A stretch of 64,000 bases of DNA from Pisolithus tinctorius (Eukaryota > Basidiomycota > Agaricomycetes > Boletales > Pisolithaceae). Under the pieces are notes generated by a model. The model searched no databases. It was not told the origin of the DNA and saw only the letters and a list, made by a program, of their open reading frames with translations. The DNA is taken from NCBI GenBank assembly GCA_024663395.1, contig JANFAH010000001.1, positions 3,658,001 through 3,722,000 on the forward strand. The letters are read 5' to 3'. Below are positions 1-11,753 of this stretch, in pieces (position 1 is the stretch's first letter; every line of letters starts with the position of its first letter). Made by a program: the position numbers and the translations under genes.

Positions 1-15
1 CCTTAGGCTCGTTGT

Positions 16-2208
16 TCACTGCGATGGAGAGGATGGCGCAAATAAATCGAGTGAATCATCTGAAAGTACGGATTCAGCCTGATAGTTATGATGAGTATCT
101 GGTGATAGCACCGCCCGATGTGTGGGTGGGGATGAGTGAGAAGCAGCAGGGGGAATGACATATTTTTCTGGTATTGTTGAGGATCCCTTGGCATGCAAGA
201 CCACTCGATTCGTTTGAGCGTCAGCAAGCAATGTTGAAAAGTTAGTCCGTGGCCTTTTTGATAGTGGTCCGCATCGAGGTGAATAAGCCGAGCAGGCTTC
301 TCGTGTATCGTCGTGCTCCGATCTTCTAATATCTGAATCAGAGAGCTCGCATAGTGTCAGTTGCAAAGAATGCCGCCTCCCAGCGTTCCTCGTAACTCGT
401 GATGCAGATGTGAATCCGACATGTGAAGTTTGTTTTTCGCGAACAATGTGTCTCAACGATCGAACTTCAAGGTTAGGTTGGTCGTTGCCAAGTCGTTCCT
501 TCTGCTTGTGGACTGGAGTGGCGCGGACCCAACATCCCACCATTTCTTCCCACTCCCAGTGTCCACTCGGTTCCCGTAGATGATGTCGACGACCCCCTTT
601 GAACCGGCGAGGAAGGGAAACCGGAGGACTGCTACCGGGTTGAGTCTGACCAAAGCATCTGCGTTCAGCAGCGTCAACGGTATCCATTAGCTTGCGTCGA
701 TATTCTACTAGCAGAGAAGAATTTTCCTGAGGAAAATTTTTGATTGTCCTCTCGAAATAGCTGAGTGCGCATGCCCATAAGGACGCATCGAGCTTCAGGA
801 GCTTTCTGGAGCACAGAACTGATGAATACATCTTGAGTTGGGACATGAAGTGTTCGGAAAAGACCCGAAATTCTTGGGTATCCTCGCGCTGATTCAAATA
901 CAAGACTAGCCGGTGGTAAGTCGTTGGTACAGGGGTTATTCCTCGTAAGATAGAAGCCAGTCTGTCGCCGAAATCCTCCAAGTGAATTAGCGCCTGCGTT
1001 GCAAATACAGCGACGATGTCAGACAGTGTGTCCCCTGCCGCAAACTCGCCGCCGTCAGTGCAACATTTCTCTAACACGTCGACCAGCAGGTGTAATCTTT
1101 GGCTCGGAAACAAGTCGGGTATAGCGCATGATGGGGCAAAGCTGTCCCACAGGTCGTTTAACCATTCTACGAGCTGTAGTCGCGGCTCTCCGGTACAGAT
1201 ATTCCCAGCCAACCGATGGGCTCCGCTGGAAAACAGGAACGTGGTCAAGGCGCTGATCATACGGATGAACGCGTCGACATCTTGGCGTCCGATGGCATTG
1301 ACCAACTTGATCAGTGCATTCCAAGCTGGTAAGGGTAGATCCCCCGAGAGAGGAAAGGTCGAGAGTACTGCTTGGCAGAATGCCGATGTGGTAAAGGGTG
1401 ACAGATCGCGTGCAGATTTCTGTTTCATATCGGCGCTGATCCATCGAGTGTGGAGATCAACAAGATATGTATCATGTGCTGGATATGTGACGAGGTCAAG
1501 ACGAGATGGGTTTTGAAAGGTGAAAACCTGGGACAGCACTATATTCAGTAGGTTCTGTGCGTCATGCAGTATGCCGAATGATATGCAGACGTCCAAAAGA
1601 ATGTTGATAAGCGTATGATGGCGTGAAGTATGCAGGACGATGGATAAAGCATGCGACACGACCGAAAACCTAGTAAGAATAAGTTCACAAGCTACGCACG
1701 GGTCTCACAAAAATATCAAACCATACCTTCGATAATGAGACGGAACGGATTCGTAGATTTCTTCCGTAAATGCCCTGATTATATCTTCATCCACAGGGTC
1801 GTCTAAGGAAGCGCTCCCAGAGAAATCAGAGGCAGTCACCGGAATACTACCCCCTACGATTGAGCCACATATGGCGGCGAGACTGATGATGCGTTCGCTG
1901 CATGGCGTTCCAAAAATCGCAATCACAATATTGCGAAAAGCATCACTAACTGCGTATATGTGCCGTGAGAGTTCGTGGTCAGCCATTGAACTATGTTCCA
2001 ATGCGGATTTCCTGCGAATCCCCGTCGCGCGTGCGGAGGCCAACAGTGGGACCGAACTTCTGTCCCGAGTGGCCGACGTTCGAGAGGACTTGCCAGTAGA
2101 TTTCATGTAAGTTGCGAGAGCGGTGCATTTGCTTCTAAGAGGCCGCATAAGCCGACTTATGCGAGGAATTGTCGGTTGACTATGATGCTCGACGGAACTC
2201 GCGGGCAT
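16..2208 (-). CDS. Hypothetical protein, two exons, function unknown
   Basis: Unrecognised protein of about 711 residues. Exon 1 is 2208-1727 and exon 2 is 1669-16. The intron 1670-1726 (57 nt) has a GT donor and AG acceptor, and the summed exons are divisible by three. I chose the ATG at 2208; an in-frame GTG lies at 2271, with no ATG between. The first ~110 residues are basic and rich in Ser/Arg. The middle is a leucine-rich, probably helical region without a motif I can name. The C-terminal third is low-complexity and ends in a Ser/Asp-rich tail with LDLFAPSSP. A W-E-W-E-E-M stretch near residue 530 looks like a small conserved core. It lies downstream of NAD kinase on the same strand with about 265 bp between the coding regions. 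The gene structure looks real; the function is not visible. Confidence 0.7.
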
Positions 2209-2473
2209 GGCTGAAGAGACTCTTTCAAATAGTCTAACGGGAACACGCGACGCGCGGACGTGTCTGCCCACGTGATTCGTGAATTTTCGTAAATAGCAAG
2301 TACTTCCAAGTCGTACATGTTAATTGTAGCAAATGCAATACATACATACAAGAAACACACTCAGCACCCTCGAGTTATCCGCACAAAGTACTTTTCCCCG
2401 AAGTCCCTGAGGCGCAAAATAATTAGCCATATGCATATCGAAGTAAACGTAACAGTTCGAGTTCGCTACGTGG

Positions 2474-5407
2474 TCAGTTGTCGTCACTTGTATTGCTGTC
2501 GCTTTCATCATTTCCCCACACCGCAAATGCACGACATGGCTGGTGTTCGTGACGATCCCTGGAGCTACTCCTGTGTTGGCGGTTTCTCACAGGAGCAGTA
2601 ACGGGAACAGTGGGCGTTTGCGGGTTGTCTTCATACTCTCTGTCCCTGGGAATGCGGCTACGACTGCTGGAATAATGTTCACAGCTGTGAATATCATCGC
2701 GCGCCCCTCGTTGGGCCAGGTCCATAGTTGCTAGTGAATCACTGGATGAGTCTGACTGAGTGGGTGACGGTGGGGTTGGACCAAGCGCGGTGTATTGTCC
2801 CTGATGTCGCATAATCTGAGGAGGAGAGTGGGTAGGCCCGGCGAAGCGTCCGGGAGTATCGACACCTGAACGGAGACCAGATCTCGATCGTGACCTCGAC
2901 TTTGAGCGTCCGGCCTTCTTCATGTTCCGTCCCCCGACAAGGGCAAGTGCAGCTAGTTCGGGGGTGGAAAGGCTGTCGTCCCTAGATGTATCTTCTTGAA
3001 CTTTGGCAGTTCCTATTGCAACGTCCCTCTCGTTTTGTCCATGTGGCAGGCGGGTGGGTCCCCCATTCGTAGGAGCCTCTGGAGATGAATCATGGATATC
3101 AAAATCATCCTCATCCTCACTCCCGTCTTCTTCATCTTCCTCGATTGGCACAACACTGTCTGAACCACCCTCTTTCACGATCCTTTTAGCCGGAGAACCT
3201 TCCTCGACCACAACAAACGACTTCTGTCGCTCCCGTTCATTCCACTTCAAAGTACGCGAGATGGAATGGAACCAGTCCGTCGACTGCTTATCGGCGCAGA
3301 CGGTCGGAAATGGGAATTTGGAAGCAGTGATCTTGACATGGTCGCCCTCTGTGGATGTGTGTTAGTTACAATAATTGCAGCCAAGAGATACGCACGCTTC
3401 AACTCTACCCTCCCCCGGCCATCAAACGAAGCCCAAGCGGTGCTGCGTGAGTTGTACGGAACGCATATACGTAGTTCCATACTATCTGGGAGGAGCATGG
3501 GTCGAAAGGAAAGAGTATGAGGACATATAGGGGTGATAAGCATGGCGGGGATTTCAGGATGAACCAAGGAGCCACCAGCAGACAGCTGCGGTGATGTCAG
3601 AGCAACTCCTGAGCGCGAGTAATGCTACTCACTGAATATGCCGTCGAACCCGTAGGAGTGGCAACACAGAGGCCATCCGCTTGCACAGTTGTCATGTGGT
3701 GCTCATCACCTTCGTGGTCGACGTCAACTCATGCACATGTGATCAAGATGGCTAACTCACCAAAAAGTTCCAACAAACTGACATAAGGGCTGGGTCCTCG
3801 ATCCACGACAAGGTCATTTAATACTTCGAAACTTTCCACCGGCCTCGTAGTGAAGCACATAATTTCTTTGTCTTTCATGCATTTGCCGATGTCTTGGGAG
3901 GCCGATCCTCCAGACCAACCTGCTTCCACAGCTTCCCACCCACCGTTTCTTATATCTTTCATCATGATTTCTCCTGTTTCGCCCTTCTTGACCGCTTTCT
4001 TGTAATTGCGTTTCTCCAATGTCGCACGGTAAATAGTGCACGTAAAGCGCATTCGCAGGTTAACGCGGATCCCTGCATCGATGCACGAGTCGACGACAGC
4101 AGGATAGTCCGCGAAATCGAAGTTCGTCAGAAAGCCCAGTGAGCCAAGTGCAAACGGGAGGACAGGAGGGACGATTCTTTGGAACAACCAAGAAGTAAAT
4201 AGGACTGTCCCGTCACCTCCGAGCTAGGAGCATGTGAGCCAGGTTCAACAGAACAGTCGGTGTACCTGCCGTGACAACGAAGTCGAACAGGTGTGCGCTG
4301 CGGGCGCACATATCGCTTGTCCAGTACCTGAGTTGACCTTCTCCGGCGCCGGTGCTTTCATCCTGCAACGACGAAACGGAAGAATTTGTCGACCTTCGTC
4401 TTGGAACTGGCCGAAAAAGCTCAGGGTGATCGCGATGTATTCCAGTTGCGTCAAACCGCCTCGACGTTCGTAGTTGATGGTCAACATAACTGCAAGAGAT
4501 ATCAGCGACCAAGATCATTGTGATCAAAGCACGACTCACACCACAAGACCGCGGTCCCCATGACGAGGCTTAAGCATGAAATAGAGAGCCAAGTCTCGGG
4601 TGAGTTTAATGAGTCTGTTGTCCCGAGCCTTGGTCACGATTAAGACACTTTGTATGTTAGTTCGAATCCTGGCCCGACCTACACGTGGACTTTAAGTAAA
4701 GGGAAAGAATGGAAGAGTTTGACGGAAATACCAAGCTGTCGACTCAGTTCTCGAACACCTGTAGCAGTCTCTGCCAATTGTCTTGTTAAGCTTCCACCGT
4801 GGACCTCGTCCTCGCCACTCTCGGCTATCACAGGCTCTGCGCGATCCGCACATGGCAACTCTGGAGTATTGGACGGGTAGAAGCTGTGATCTTTGGGCTT
4901 GGTACTCTGGAGCGACTTCGCGATGCCGAGGTCGATGCCTAGGACTTCCTTTTCCTTGTCCCGGAGCCAATCTTGTAGAGAAGCGCCCTTATCTAGATGC
5001 GAGTGGACGAAACAAGGAGACCTCTTGGGGAACTGGTTTGGATTCATTACCACGGGTTTTGGGGAACCTGTGGTCGACATTGAGCTTGGGCTTGAGCTTG
5101 ATAGTGGTGACTCGAGATGTGTGATGAGGTGGGTGGCTCCATCACCATTACCATGATGTGGAGTGACCAAATCAATCATTTTCGTTGGCGACCGTTCATC
5201 AGCGTTGTCAACAACAAAGCCGGGGTTCCAAGGTATGTCGGTGTGCAGCCGCGACAGAGACGGGCATATTGATGGTCGATTTCGGCTACCTGGTCTAGAG
5301 AGAGAAGGACGAATGGTGCTGTCGGAAAACATCTCCAAGGCCAAGTCGTCTTCTTGCACTGGCGAAGTCGGTGGTGTGGAGTATATCTCACTGTCAACGA
5401 TGGTCAT
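2474..5407 (-). CDS. NADK: NAD kinase (ATP-NAD kinase), 7 exons
   Basis: Phosphorylates NAD(H) to NADP(H), the cell's source of NADPH. Exons: 5407-4732, 4678-4540, 4489-4270, 4223-3761, 3709-3633, 3585-3396, 3348-2474; 879 residues. The catalytic core is complete: RTNIQSVLIVTKARDNRLIKLT, then YVDHQLRTSRRF, the diagnostic LGGDGTVLF (about residue 346), PFALGSLGFLTNFDF, and TGSTAYSLSAGGSLVHPE. The first ~215 residues and the last ~230 are low-complexity and acidic/Ser-rich, as in other long basidiomycete NAD kinases. The intron before LGGDGT is read as GC-AG (4224-4269). The start is the first in-frame ATG; the frame stays open another 35 codons upstream and an AG lies there, so a 5' exon is possible. 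The core identifies the enzyme; which paralogue (UTR1/YEF1 or POS5 type) cannot be told. Confidence 0.93.
4224..4269 (-). other. Non-canonical GC-AG intron in NAD kinase
   Basis: A 46-nt intron with donor GCAGGT and acceptor CTAG. Splicing here joins FDFVVT directly to LGGDGTVLF, the exact family sequence at the ATP-binding motif. The nearby GT donor (4265) could only be paired with a later acceptor and would delete a residue of the GGDGT motif. Confidence 0.7.
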
Positions 5408-6447
5408 CTCCCAGGAATGGACTAGCTCGGGAGCTCGGGGTGAAAATACTGGGAATGGTCTACGCTTTGCTCGGATGCCCAACTTTTCTGTTATGTACGT
5501 CTGACCTACAATTTATAGGCCTTCGCGATCGCTACCGGCTCAAATCACCTAGGAATCATCACTCGGACGACATAGGTTGAGCATCGGAAGGTGGGAGCCT
5601 GGGTGATGGTCAGGCAGTGCGTCCCGCCTTAGTTCACGTTTCTGGGCACTCTGATCTTGATTGGATATTGCTCATCAGACTCGCGACCGTCGTGGTGGTG
5701 ACTAGGCAACTTATAGTAACCGTTGACCTCCACTGACCCACTCTCCTGCGCTGGGCTTTCGCACTGACTTCACGGACTATATATGACTCATCCCACAGTG
5801 CCGCCGCAACCCGACAAGTCACTCTTGTAAAGCATATATGTAGCAGGCTTCCTGAGCTGAGTCCCAGATCGTGATAGCACTAGCTCCCTTAGCAGGCGGA
5901 TTAAAACGCTGCCTTTCAACAACGGGGCCCATGTAACCTTTGCCATGACATCACGAGCCCGGTATCGTTGCCCTTTGCCCATGTCATAGAAACGGCAACT
6001 TTTCTTGTTTCCCAAGACGGACTCCTTCGAAGTCGAGAACAAGAATCACAGTACTCCACCCTGCATACTTATATAAAGTCAGCGGCTCTGCGTGTTCTCC
6101 ATGAGACAATGACTAGAAGCCAACAACTATGTCTTCCACTCCAGTAGGATGCTGTTTCAACATAGCTTCAAATGCCAGATTTCAACCGCTGAGAAAAAAA
6201 AAGAATTGTTCCCGTGTTGTGCTGTAATTTGTTGGTTTACATTGACGATGACGCACGGGTTTACCGCATCAAACTTGTCAAACTTGTCGGGGGTTGGTTG
6301 TCATCCAACATCCGGTCCACACTTTTTTTGGGGGTAAACGGCAAATTACTAAAGAACAAGGCTGCGCACTGGAAACCCCTACATAGGGCGTGTTCTATAA
6401 TCTGCTGCTCTGCGACAACTCTGATGCTATCAATCGGGACCACCTAT
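5408..6447. other. Intergenic, NAD kinase 5' flank / QNG1 3' flank
   Basis: No gene recognised in about 1 kb. A TATATAAA string at 6070-6077 (plus strand) is followed by a 32-codon ORF at 6129-6227 with no recognisable features. Near 5510 (minus strand) an AG acceptor-like site precedes the NAD kinase frame and could end a 5' leader intron. Confidence 0.5.
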
Positions 6448-7970
6448 TTAGAAAAAAACTGTGTCTCGCAGTGTAAACCTTTCTAGCGTTCTGTAGTCCG
6501 CTCTGTCTTTAGCCACAGCCCAGAGCCATAAATCTAGCTCAGGCAATGTGATGGATTGGATCCATTTTTGATCTGCCTGTAGACTATCTGGATCGAGAGT
6601 GCGCGCTACATGGACAATCCGTTCGCAGGCGTCAAGTGCTGCAGCACGCAATACGTAGGCTTGTTCCAGGTTCAACGCGGGTCCTTCTGTTGGGGATAAC
6701 TTCTCGGAGTCCGATGTATGGGATTTTGGCAGTGGCTGTAGGAGGGAATCTATTTGAGCCTTGTCCGCAGCATTCGGAAATATAGTATGTAGTCCATGTG
6801 CAGTCGACCTCGATAAGTCGACGACTCCCAAGTGGACAAGCATGGATGGAAGAACGTTATCGGTAAACACAGGGATTTGAGACGTGTTTGGAAGTGGGAA
6901 CGGAGGTGTGCTGCGGATTCCGAACCGGATAATGATCGCGTATATAAGGAACAGAGCCTTTTTGAAACAGTAGACGGCTGTCAGTATGCGCAGCGAAGTG
7001 AGTAACTGACACTCAAAGGGCAAGGCAACTTACGCTGGTTGTCTATGATAGCCATGTCTCGAAACGCCGGGAAAGCACCAACCAACTATCGCAGGGTAGT
7101 GTGAACAGCTGATAAGTTGTAATGGGAATTGCGAGACTCACTTTAGATAAAATAGCATCTACACCCGCGTTGGGGTCTGCGCCATGCTTAGCTGCGTCGG
7201 CTTCTCTGAGGCTCCTGACCACAAATGTGCCAAGATCCGGGTCCCCTAGGTCCTCTAAAATTTTTCCTGTCTCCTGTAGCGTTGCAGCAATGAGTTTAAC
7301 GAGGTCATAGAGCGGCCCCCCGAGTGTATTGATGGATACTCCAGGTATTTCATTGTGAGGTTGCTCAATATATAAATTAACTGACATGAGGTCGGCAATT
7401 TGTTGTTCGCTAATAGTCTGCATGCCCTTTGCAGACAACAGGTTTCCATTGCCCGTCGAGGAGGACAGGTAGAGGCCAAACATGAGAGCCCGGATACTGT
7501 CCCAAGCTCCACGACCAGTTTGATGATGAAGTGGTACTCGGTAGCCAGAGCCGAAGTTGAGGAGGGAGAGAACCGACAAAAAATTCACTTCGGAAAGCAC
7601 TGAGGGAAAGTTGAGGGGAAAATTCAAACCATGGTATCCTGATACGCGTTTGAATGAGGAAACGAAAGAAGGGGAAAACAAAAGGCGTTTGATCGCGGTC
7701 GTGGACACCTGTCGAACTGCGCCTCAGCCACAGCCTGGAGGCTCGGTAATTAACAGTAAGAGTAATGAAAGCCAGGATCGCTCGCCGCCTGCCGCACTGT
7801 GCTGCGTCCAGCGATTTGGATCTCGAGGATGATCGAAAAACCTGACCCTAGTCAAAAAGAGGGTCACTTACTTGAATCTTCTGACTTTCACACAGAGCTG
7901 AACAAGTTCTCTTCACCTCCGCGACGTAACTCGCATTAGGAAGCGGAACTCGACGTTGAGGCGAGCTCAT
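6448..7970 (-). CDS. QNG1: Queuosine 5'-phosphate N-glycosylase/hydrolase (DUF2419 family)
   Basis: Releases queuine base from queuosine nucleotides so that it can be reused for tRNA modification; fungi salvage queuine and do not make it. Exons 7970-7872, 7708-7142, 7085-7034 and 6977-6448; 415 residues. Family blocks in order: FKRVSGYHGLNFPLNFPSVL, NFLSVLSLLNFGSGYRVPLH, TGRGAWDSIRALMFGLYLSS, VPGVS/LGGPLYDLVKLI-type, AFPAFRDMAIIDNQPVYCFK, then VFTDNVLPSMLVHLG and a C-terminal WLWAVAKDRADYRTLERFTL segment ending RDTVFF. The 163-nt first intron is unusually long for this locus. The start ATG gives MSSPQRRVPLPNASYVAEV, in frame with the conserved body. It is divergent from AIM41 (240 bp between start codons). 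Identification rests on several conserved blocks. Confidence 0.92.
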
Positions 7971-8210
7971 GGCATGCATGCACCAGCCCGAGGCAAGCAG
8001 GCTGGATCTATGACAACTCCAAACAATTGATTACATAAAACGTCGCTGATCATGTGATCAGGCCAACTTGTTCTTTTCTCTTGAATACATCACTGAGATT
8101 ACTGGTTAGTCTACTCTACCATTTATTACGAAGACAAACTCAACTGTGATCCTGTAGGGAAAAGTATCTGGACCCGTAACGCAGACTTTGCGTAGTGACT
8201 TTCTACCACT

Positions 8211-8987
8211 ATGCACTACGTGTTCCGTCGCTCCATGCCAAGACCGGGTCCTTTCGTTTCCCGTTACTTTCATTCAAACCACGTTAACCTAGGTATTTCC
8301 TAAACATCTGGACCAGCATCATGAGTGACCTTGAACGTCCTGCCTGCAAAGATATCCGCAATGAGCTTAACGCGGCAGTTAAGATGGCCATGAAGGTATG
8401 GTCGTTGGGTGATTTTTGGTGATCGTTCGCTGAGGTCTTCACAGGACAGAGATTTGGTAGCTTCTACCACCCTGAGGGTGAGTTGTATATATTTTTTCTA
8501 AGTCGCATTATTTCCTCACATCTTTCATGTATATTCGGTAATAGTCTGTACTTTCTGAAGTGCACAGTCTCGATAAAGCCGCGGGTTCCAAGGCCCCATC
8601 CTCCGCAGTAGTACGGGTTTTGCGAAAAGCATTCTCTCGGCGGGTTAGTCCTGACCGGGTGTCACCCAGGTTTTGCGGCTGATACTTGTCATTCCTTAGA
8701 CGGAATCTGCCATCGAGTTCACGAAGTGCAGCCGGCCTGATCTCGCAGCCAAAGAGTCTCGTGAAGCCGAAATAATTGCCGCATTGCTACCTCCCTTGTT
8801 GTCGGAAAGTGAGGTCGACCATGCTCTTGCGGAAGCAGTGGGTGGATGTACGACAGATGATGTCAATCCTCGCAAAGTGCTTGGACATGTTCTCAAAGCA
8901 TTTTATACTAAAGTGGACAAGTCTAATGTCGATTCGGATTTCGTCAAGCGTAGAGCTGAAGCATTGCTTAACGCCAACCGTTCTTGA
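8211..8987 (+). CDS. AIM41: AIM41-like mitochondrial GatB/YqeY domain protein
   Basis: Small YqeY-fold protein; yeast Aim41 is mitochondrial and of unclear function, and the fold resembles the tRNA-binding tail of GatB amidotransferase. Exons 8211-8292, 8352-8395, 8445-8477, 8545-8643, 8700-8987; 181 residues. Family sequence runs DIRNELNAAVKMAMKDRDL, TLRSVLSEVHSLDKAAGSK, AEIIAALLPPLLSESEVD, then NPRKVLGHVLKAFYTKVDKS. The spliced N terminus MHYVFRRSMPRPGPFVSRYF is basic and hydroxylated without acid, as expected for a mitochondrial presequence. A second ATG at 8321 inside intron 1 is in frame with exon 2 and would give a form without presequence (MSDLERPACK). The locus therefore could encode two isoforms. 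Family assignment is firm. Confidence 0.9.
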
Positions 8988-9199
8988 TTAATGATTACTC
9001 TGGCACGCTGTTCGTGGACTCTCACATAGTCAACCATACAATAGAATGCTCAGCACAAACAGTATACGACTTCCGCGATTCAGCCACACTCCTTCACAAT
9101 GACACCCTGGAGGTTTCAGTTTGCTCCCTCGTATTAGTAGAAGCATCACTTGCTACACTTGGACCTAAACACACGTTAGTCTGAGCTTGTCTATCGAAC

Positions 9200-11552
9200 T
9201 CAGTAAAGCTTACGTAGGCCAGCTTCGGCATTACGGCTTGTCGAATGCAACGACGTGGCTGTAGACACAGGAAGAGTGCTTCTCACCCTCAGTAGATCTT
9301 CCACGCAACGATTAATGGTCCTCGACACGTTCTCCAGGATGCGTAATCTTTCATCGATAGCCTCACGGCTTAGTCGATCCATAAGCATCAGCTGCTCATC
9401 GGATACAATTGCCCCCGCCGCAGCCTGGCGCCCTGCCGGAGCCAGAGTATCAGCAATGACGCCCGATTGCGGAGAACTTCGGTCAGTACGAGAAGCACTC
9501 AATACGGCAGGAAGATGGAAAGGTTCCAACGGTATGAGAGAAGGTAGAGTAGCTGGAATTGGCGTAACATTGCTCTGCGACGTAGATGCATGAGGAGACG
9601 AGGGACGGGAAGCAGTGGGTGCAGCTGTATCAGTTGAAGCTCCTGACCCCTCAACCACTGGCGGATGCTCCACCTGAGGATTGGAAGTTGAAGTGCTTGC
9701 GCTGCCCATGTCCGTCCGGGAACGTGTCGCATCTTGATCTAACCATCGTCGGTCTAACTCCCAACGACACCAGCTTCCATTGGGTCCGACAAACCCAGAA
9801 AATGGCGGGACCACCTGTGAAGAGAACGTCGATGTGGGTGATCGCAGTTGCCCCTGATGATGAGGGCCAGTCTGATACTGAATGTTGTATTGTATTATGA
9901 CACCGGGAGTATGCCCCGGCACCCAGCCTTGGACGGTTGGCGAGTTCTGCTGACCAGTGTTGGGACCTGCAGGGGGTTGTCCTGCGCGGGCCAAACGGCC
10001 CAAGATTCCCGTTGGGCCATTATTGTCTCTCTGTGGGAACTGTGCAGGAGGAAAACCGGCTCCGTTGGGCTGATGCGCCGCGGGCTGTGGTAGTGGAGCG
10101 GGTGGCGGAACTTGCTGAGGTCGGTTCTGGTCTTGTGCTACATTTTCGAGCACACTACGACGGCTGCGATGACTCGTTAATGAGAGTACCGAGAGAGAGT
10201 GCAGAACACATTACCAAGTTGGACAGCTTTGCTGACGTTCAAGCCAGGAGCGTAGGCAGTAAAAATGAAAAATATGTCCGCAAGGTAGCTTCTTTGGAGT
10301 GGTATTGGGCCCATCGTATGACGCCGGTAACCCATCTTCACCCGAGTTACCACGGATGAGCATTTCCTCACGGCAGATTATACAAGTTCGGTCTGTCAAT
10401 GCTAACATCTCTTGCTCAGTTGCATCCGGGTAGCGCTCCTCCATATTGCGGGTAGCCGCCCGGTATCGAAAAAGGGCTCGAAGGCGTGAGATGAATGATT
10501 TCCCAGTGAGGTACACATCCCGGATGATGTTGAGAGGCAAACCATAGAACGCGACGATGAGCATGAAAAATACGAGATATGTGGTGAGCTTTAGGAAATC
10601 TAGAAAATACGTTGGATCTTAAATACCACAAACGCAAGGGACACAACACGTACCGGTTACCAGTTCTACGTAGAATACCCACATGCTCTTGTTCTGCCAA
10701 GGTGGAGCGTTTTCCCCGCCTCGCTGACGAGCTCGGCGTAAATCCGCGACACAGATAAGATACTTTGCTGAAATATTCAAAGCACTTGCCATTAAAATGG
10801 CATACTGCAAAGGCCATTTAGTCCGATGCTACGGCTGAGCTTGGCAGACACTGACTTCACTGGCGAACATCATCACACCGCTGACCCCATTTTTGGTAGT
10901 GCTCTCGACAGCAAAAGCAAACATGGAAACGTCGATGAACCACAGGAGAAACATTAACGACCCCATGCGAACATGGAATTGAGCTGGTGGGCCGGGATAT
11001 GGTCGCTGGTCCATCTACCGTGGTATCTCTAAGATGAGTACTAATGGAGTAACGAGAAGCGGGATAACAGACCCATTCAATGCGATCCGAGGCCAACCAG
11101 TGGAAGGACTTGATGAAGAGGAGGAAGCCAAACATGAGCACAAATGGTATGTCAAAGTCATCACGGAAGATTGTGAATGCGAGAAGAGACTCTGTTACGA
11201 AGAACCACAAGCGATCGTATAGACGCTGTATATGATCATGTGAGAATCTCTTCTGCCGTCGAAAGAGTGGAGTGATATACTTCTACTTCCTGAGGCCGGA
11301 GGGCTCCAAAGAATATACATTGTGCGGCCCGCCCACACAGCAATGCAAAGAGGAGACCAAAATTTGCCAGGATCTTAAACCGCCTGCGTCAACATAGTAC
11401 ACTAACACCACCACGACCAACTGGCATACCAGTACACTCCGATTGCTCTTGGACAGATATATGGTCAATGAGTAGAAGTTGCTATGCCTCTTGAGGGCGT
11501 TCGCAATGGTGGTGGTCACTGCGACAGAGGACACTAGAGCGTATAGCAGCAT
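9200..11552 (-). CDS. HRD1: ER-associated E3 ubiquitin ligase HRD1 (synoviolin)
   Basis: Membrane ubiquitin ligase of ER-associated degradation; forms the retrotranslocation channel and ubiquitinates misfolded ER proteins. Exons 11552-11430, 11373-11281, 11225-11073, 11014-10856, 10804-10654, 10599-10215, 10163-9200; 675 residues. The N-terminal half holds the multi-spanning region with family blocks NALKRHSNFYSLTIYLSKSN, LWFFVTESLLAFTIFRDDF, FIKSFHWLASDRIEWMDQRP and NISAKYLICVADLRRARQRG. The RING-H2 finger spans about residues 299-355: CIIC, LPCGHIFHFYC, and CPTC, where the last Cys is split across the final intron. The C-terminal ~300 residues are Pro/Ser/Gln-rich and disordered. The frame closes exactly across all six introns. 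It is divergent from the amidohydrolase gene (about 200 bp between starts). Confidence 0.96.
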
Positions 11553-11753
11553 CTTGTGGGCATATAGCGAGGATACGATCGTACTCCGTGTGGTCCAGGG
11601 CATGACTACTACCGTGGAGAACGGTTGTGGACCTAGTAAAGTGCAACGTCACTGTAGTAGACCGCAGTGTGCACGTGATACTCGGCTGTACGTTCCCCCT
11701 CCTTGAGTCACGTCCTCACAGAAGTTGAAATCACGATTGCTGATATATATGAC

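Noticed and set aside
1016..1516. 166-codon plus-strand ORF
   Set aside because: It is the antisense shadow of the hypothetical protein; its composition shows no protein features.
4640..4682. tRNA-like T-loop string (TTCGAATCC) on the plus strand
   Set aside because: It is the complement of NAD kinase exon 2 encoding RARIRTNIQS; no matching acceptor or anticodon stem is found.
5408..5482. Upstream extension of NAD kinase from the TTG at 5482
   Set aside because: No ATG in that stretch and no conserved residues; the first ATG (5407) is preferred.
6129..6227. 32-codon ORF downstream of a TATATAAA string, considered as a small secreted or pheromone gene
   Set aside because: No signal peptide and no CaaX ending (it ends CSRVVL); the TATA-like string alone is weak evidence.
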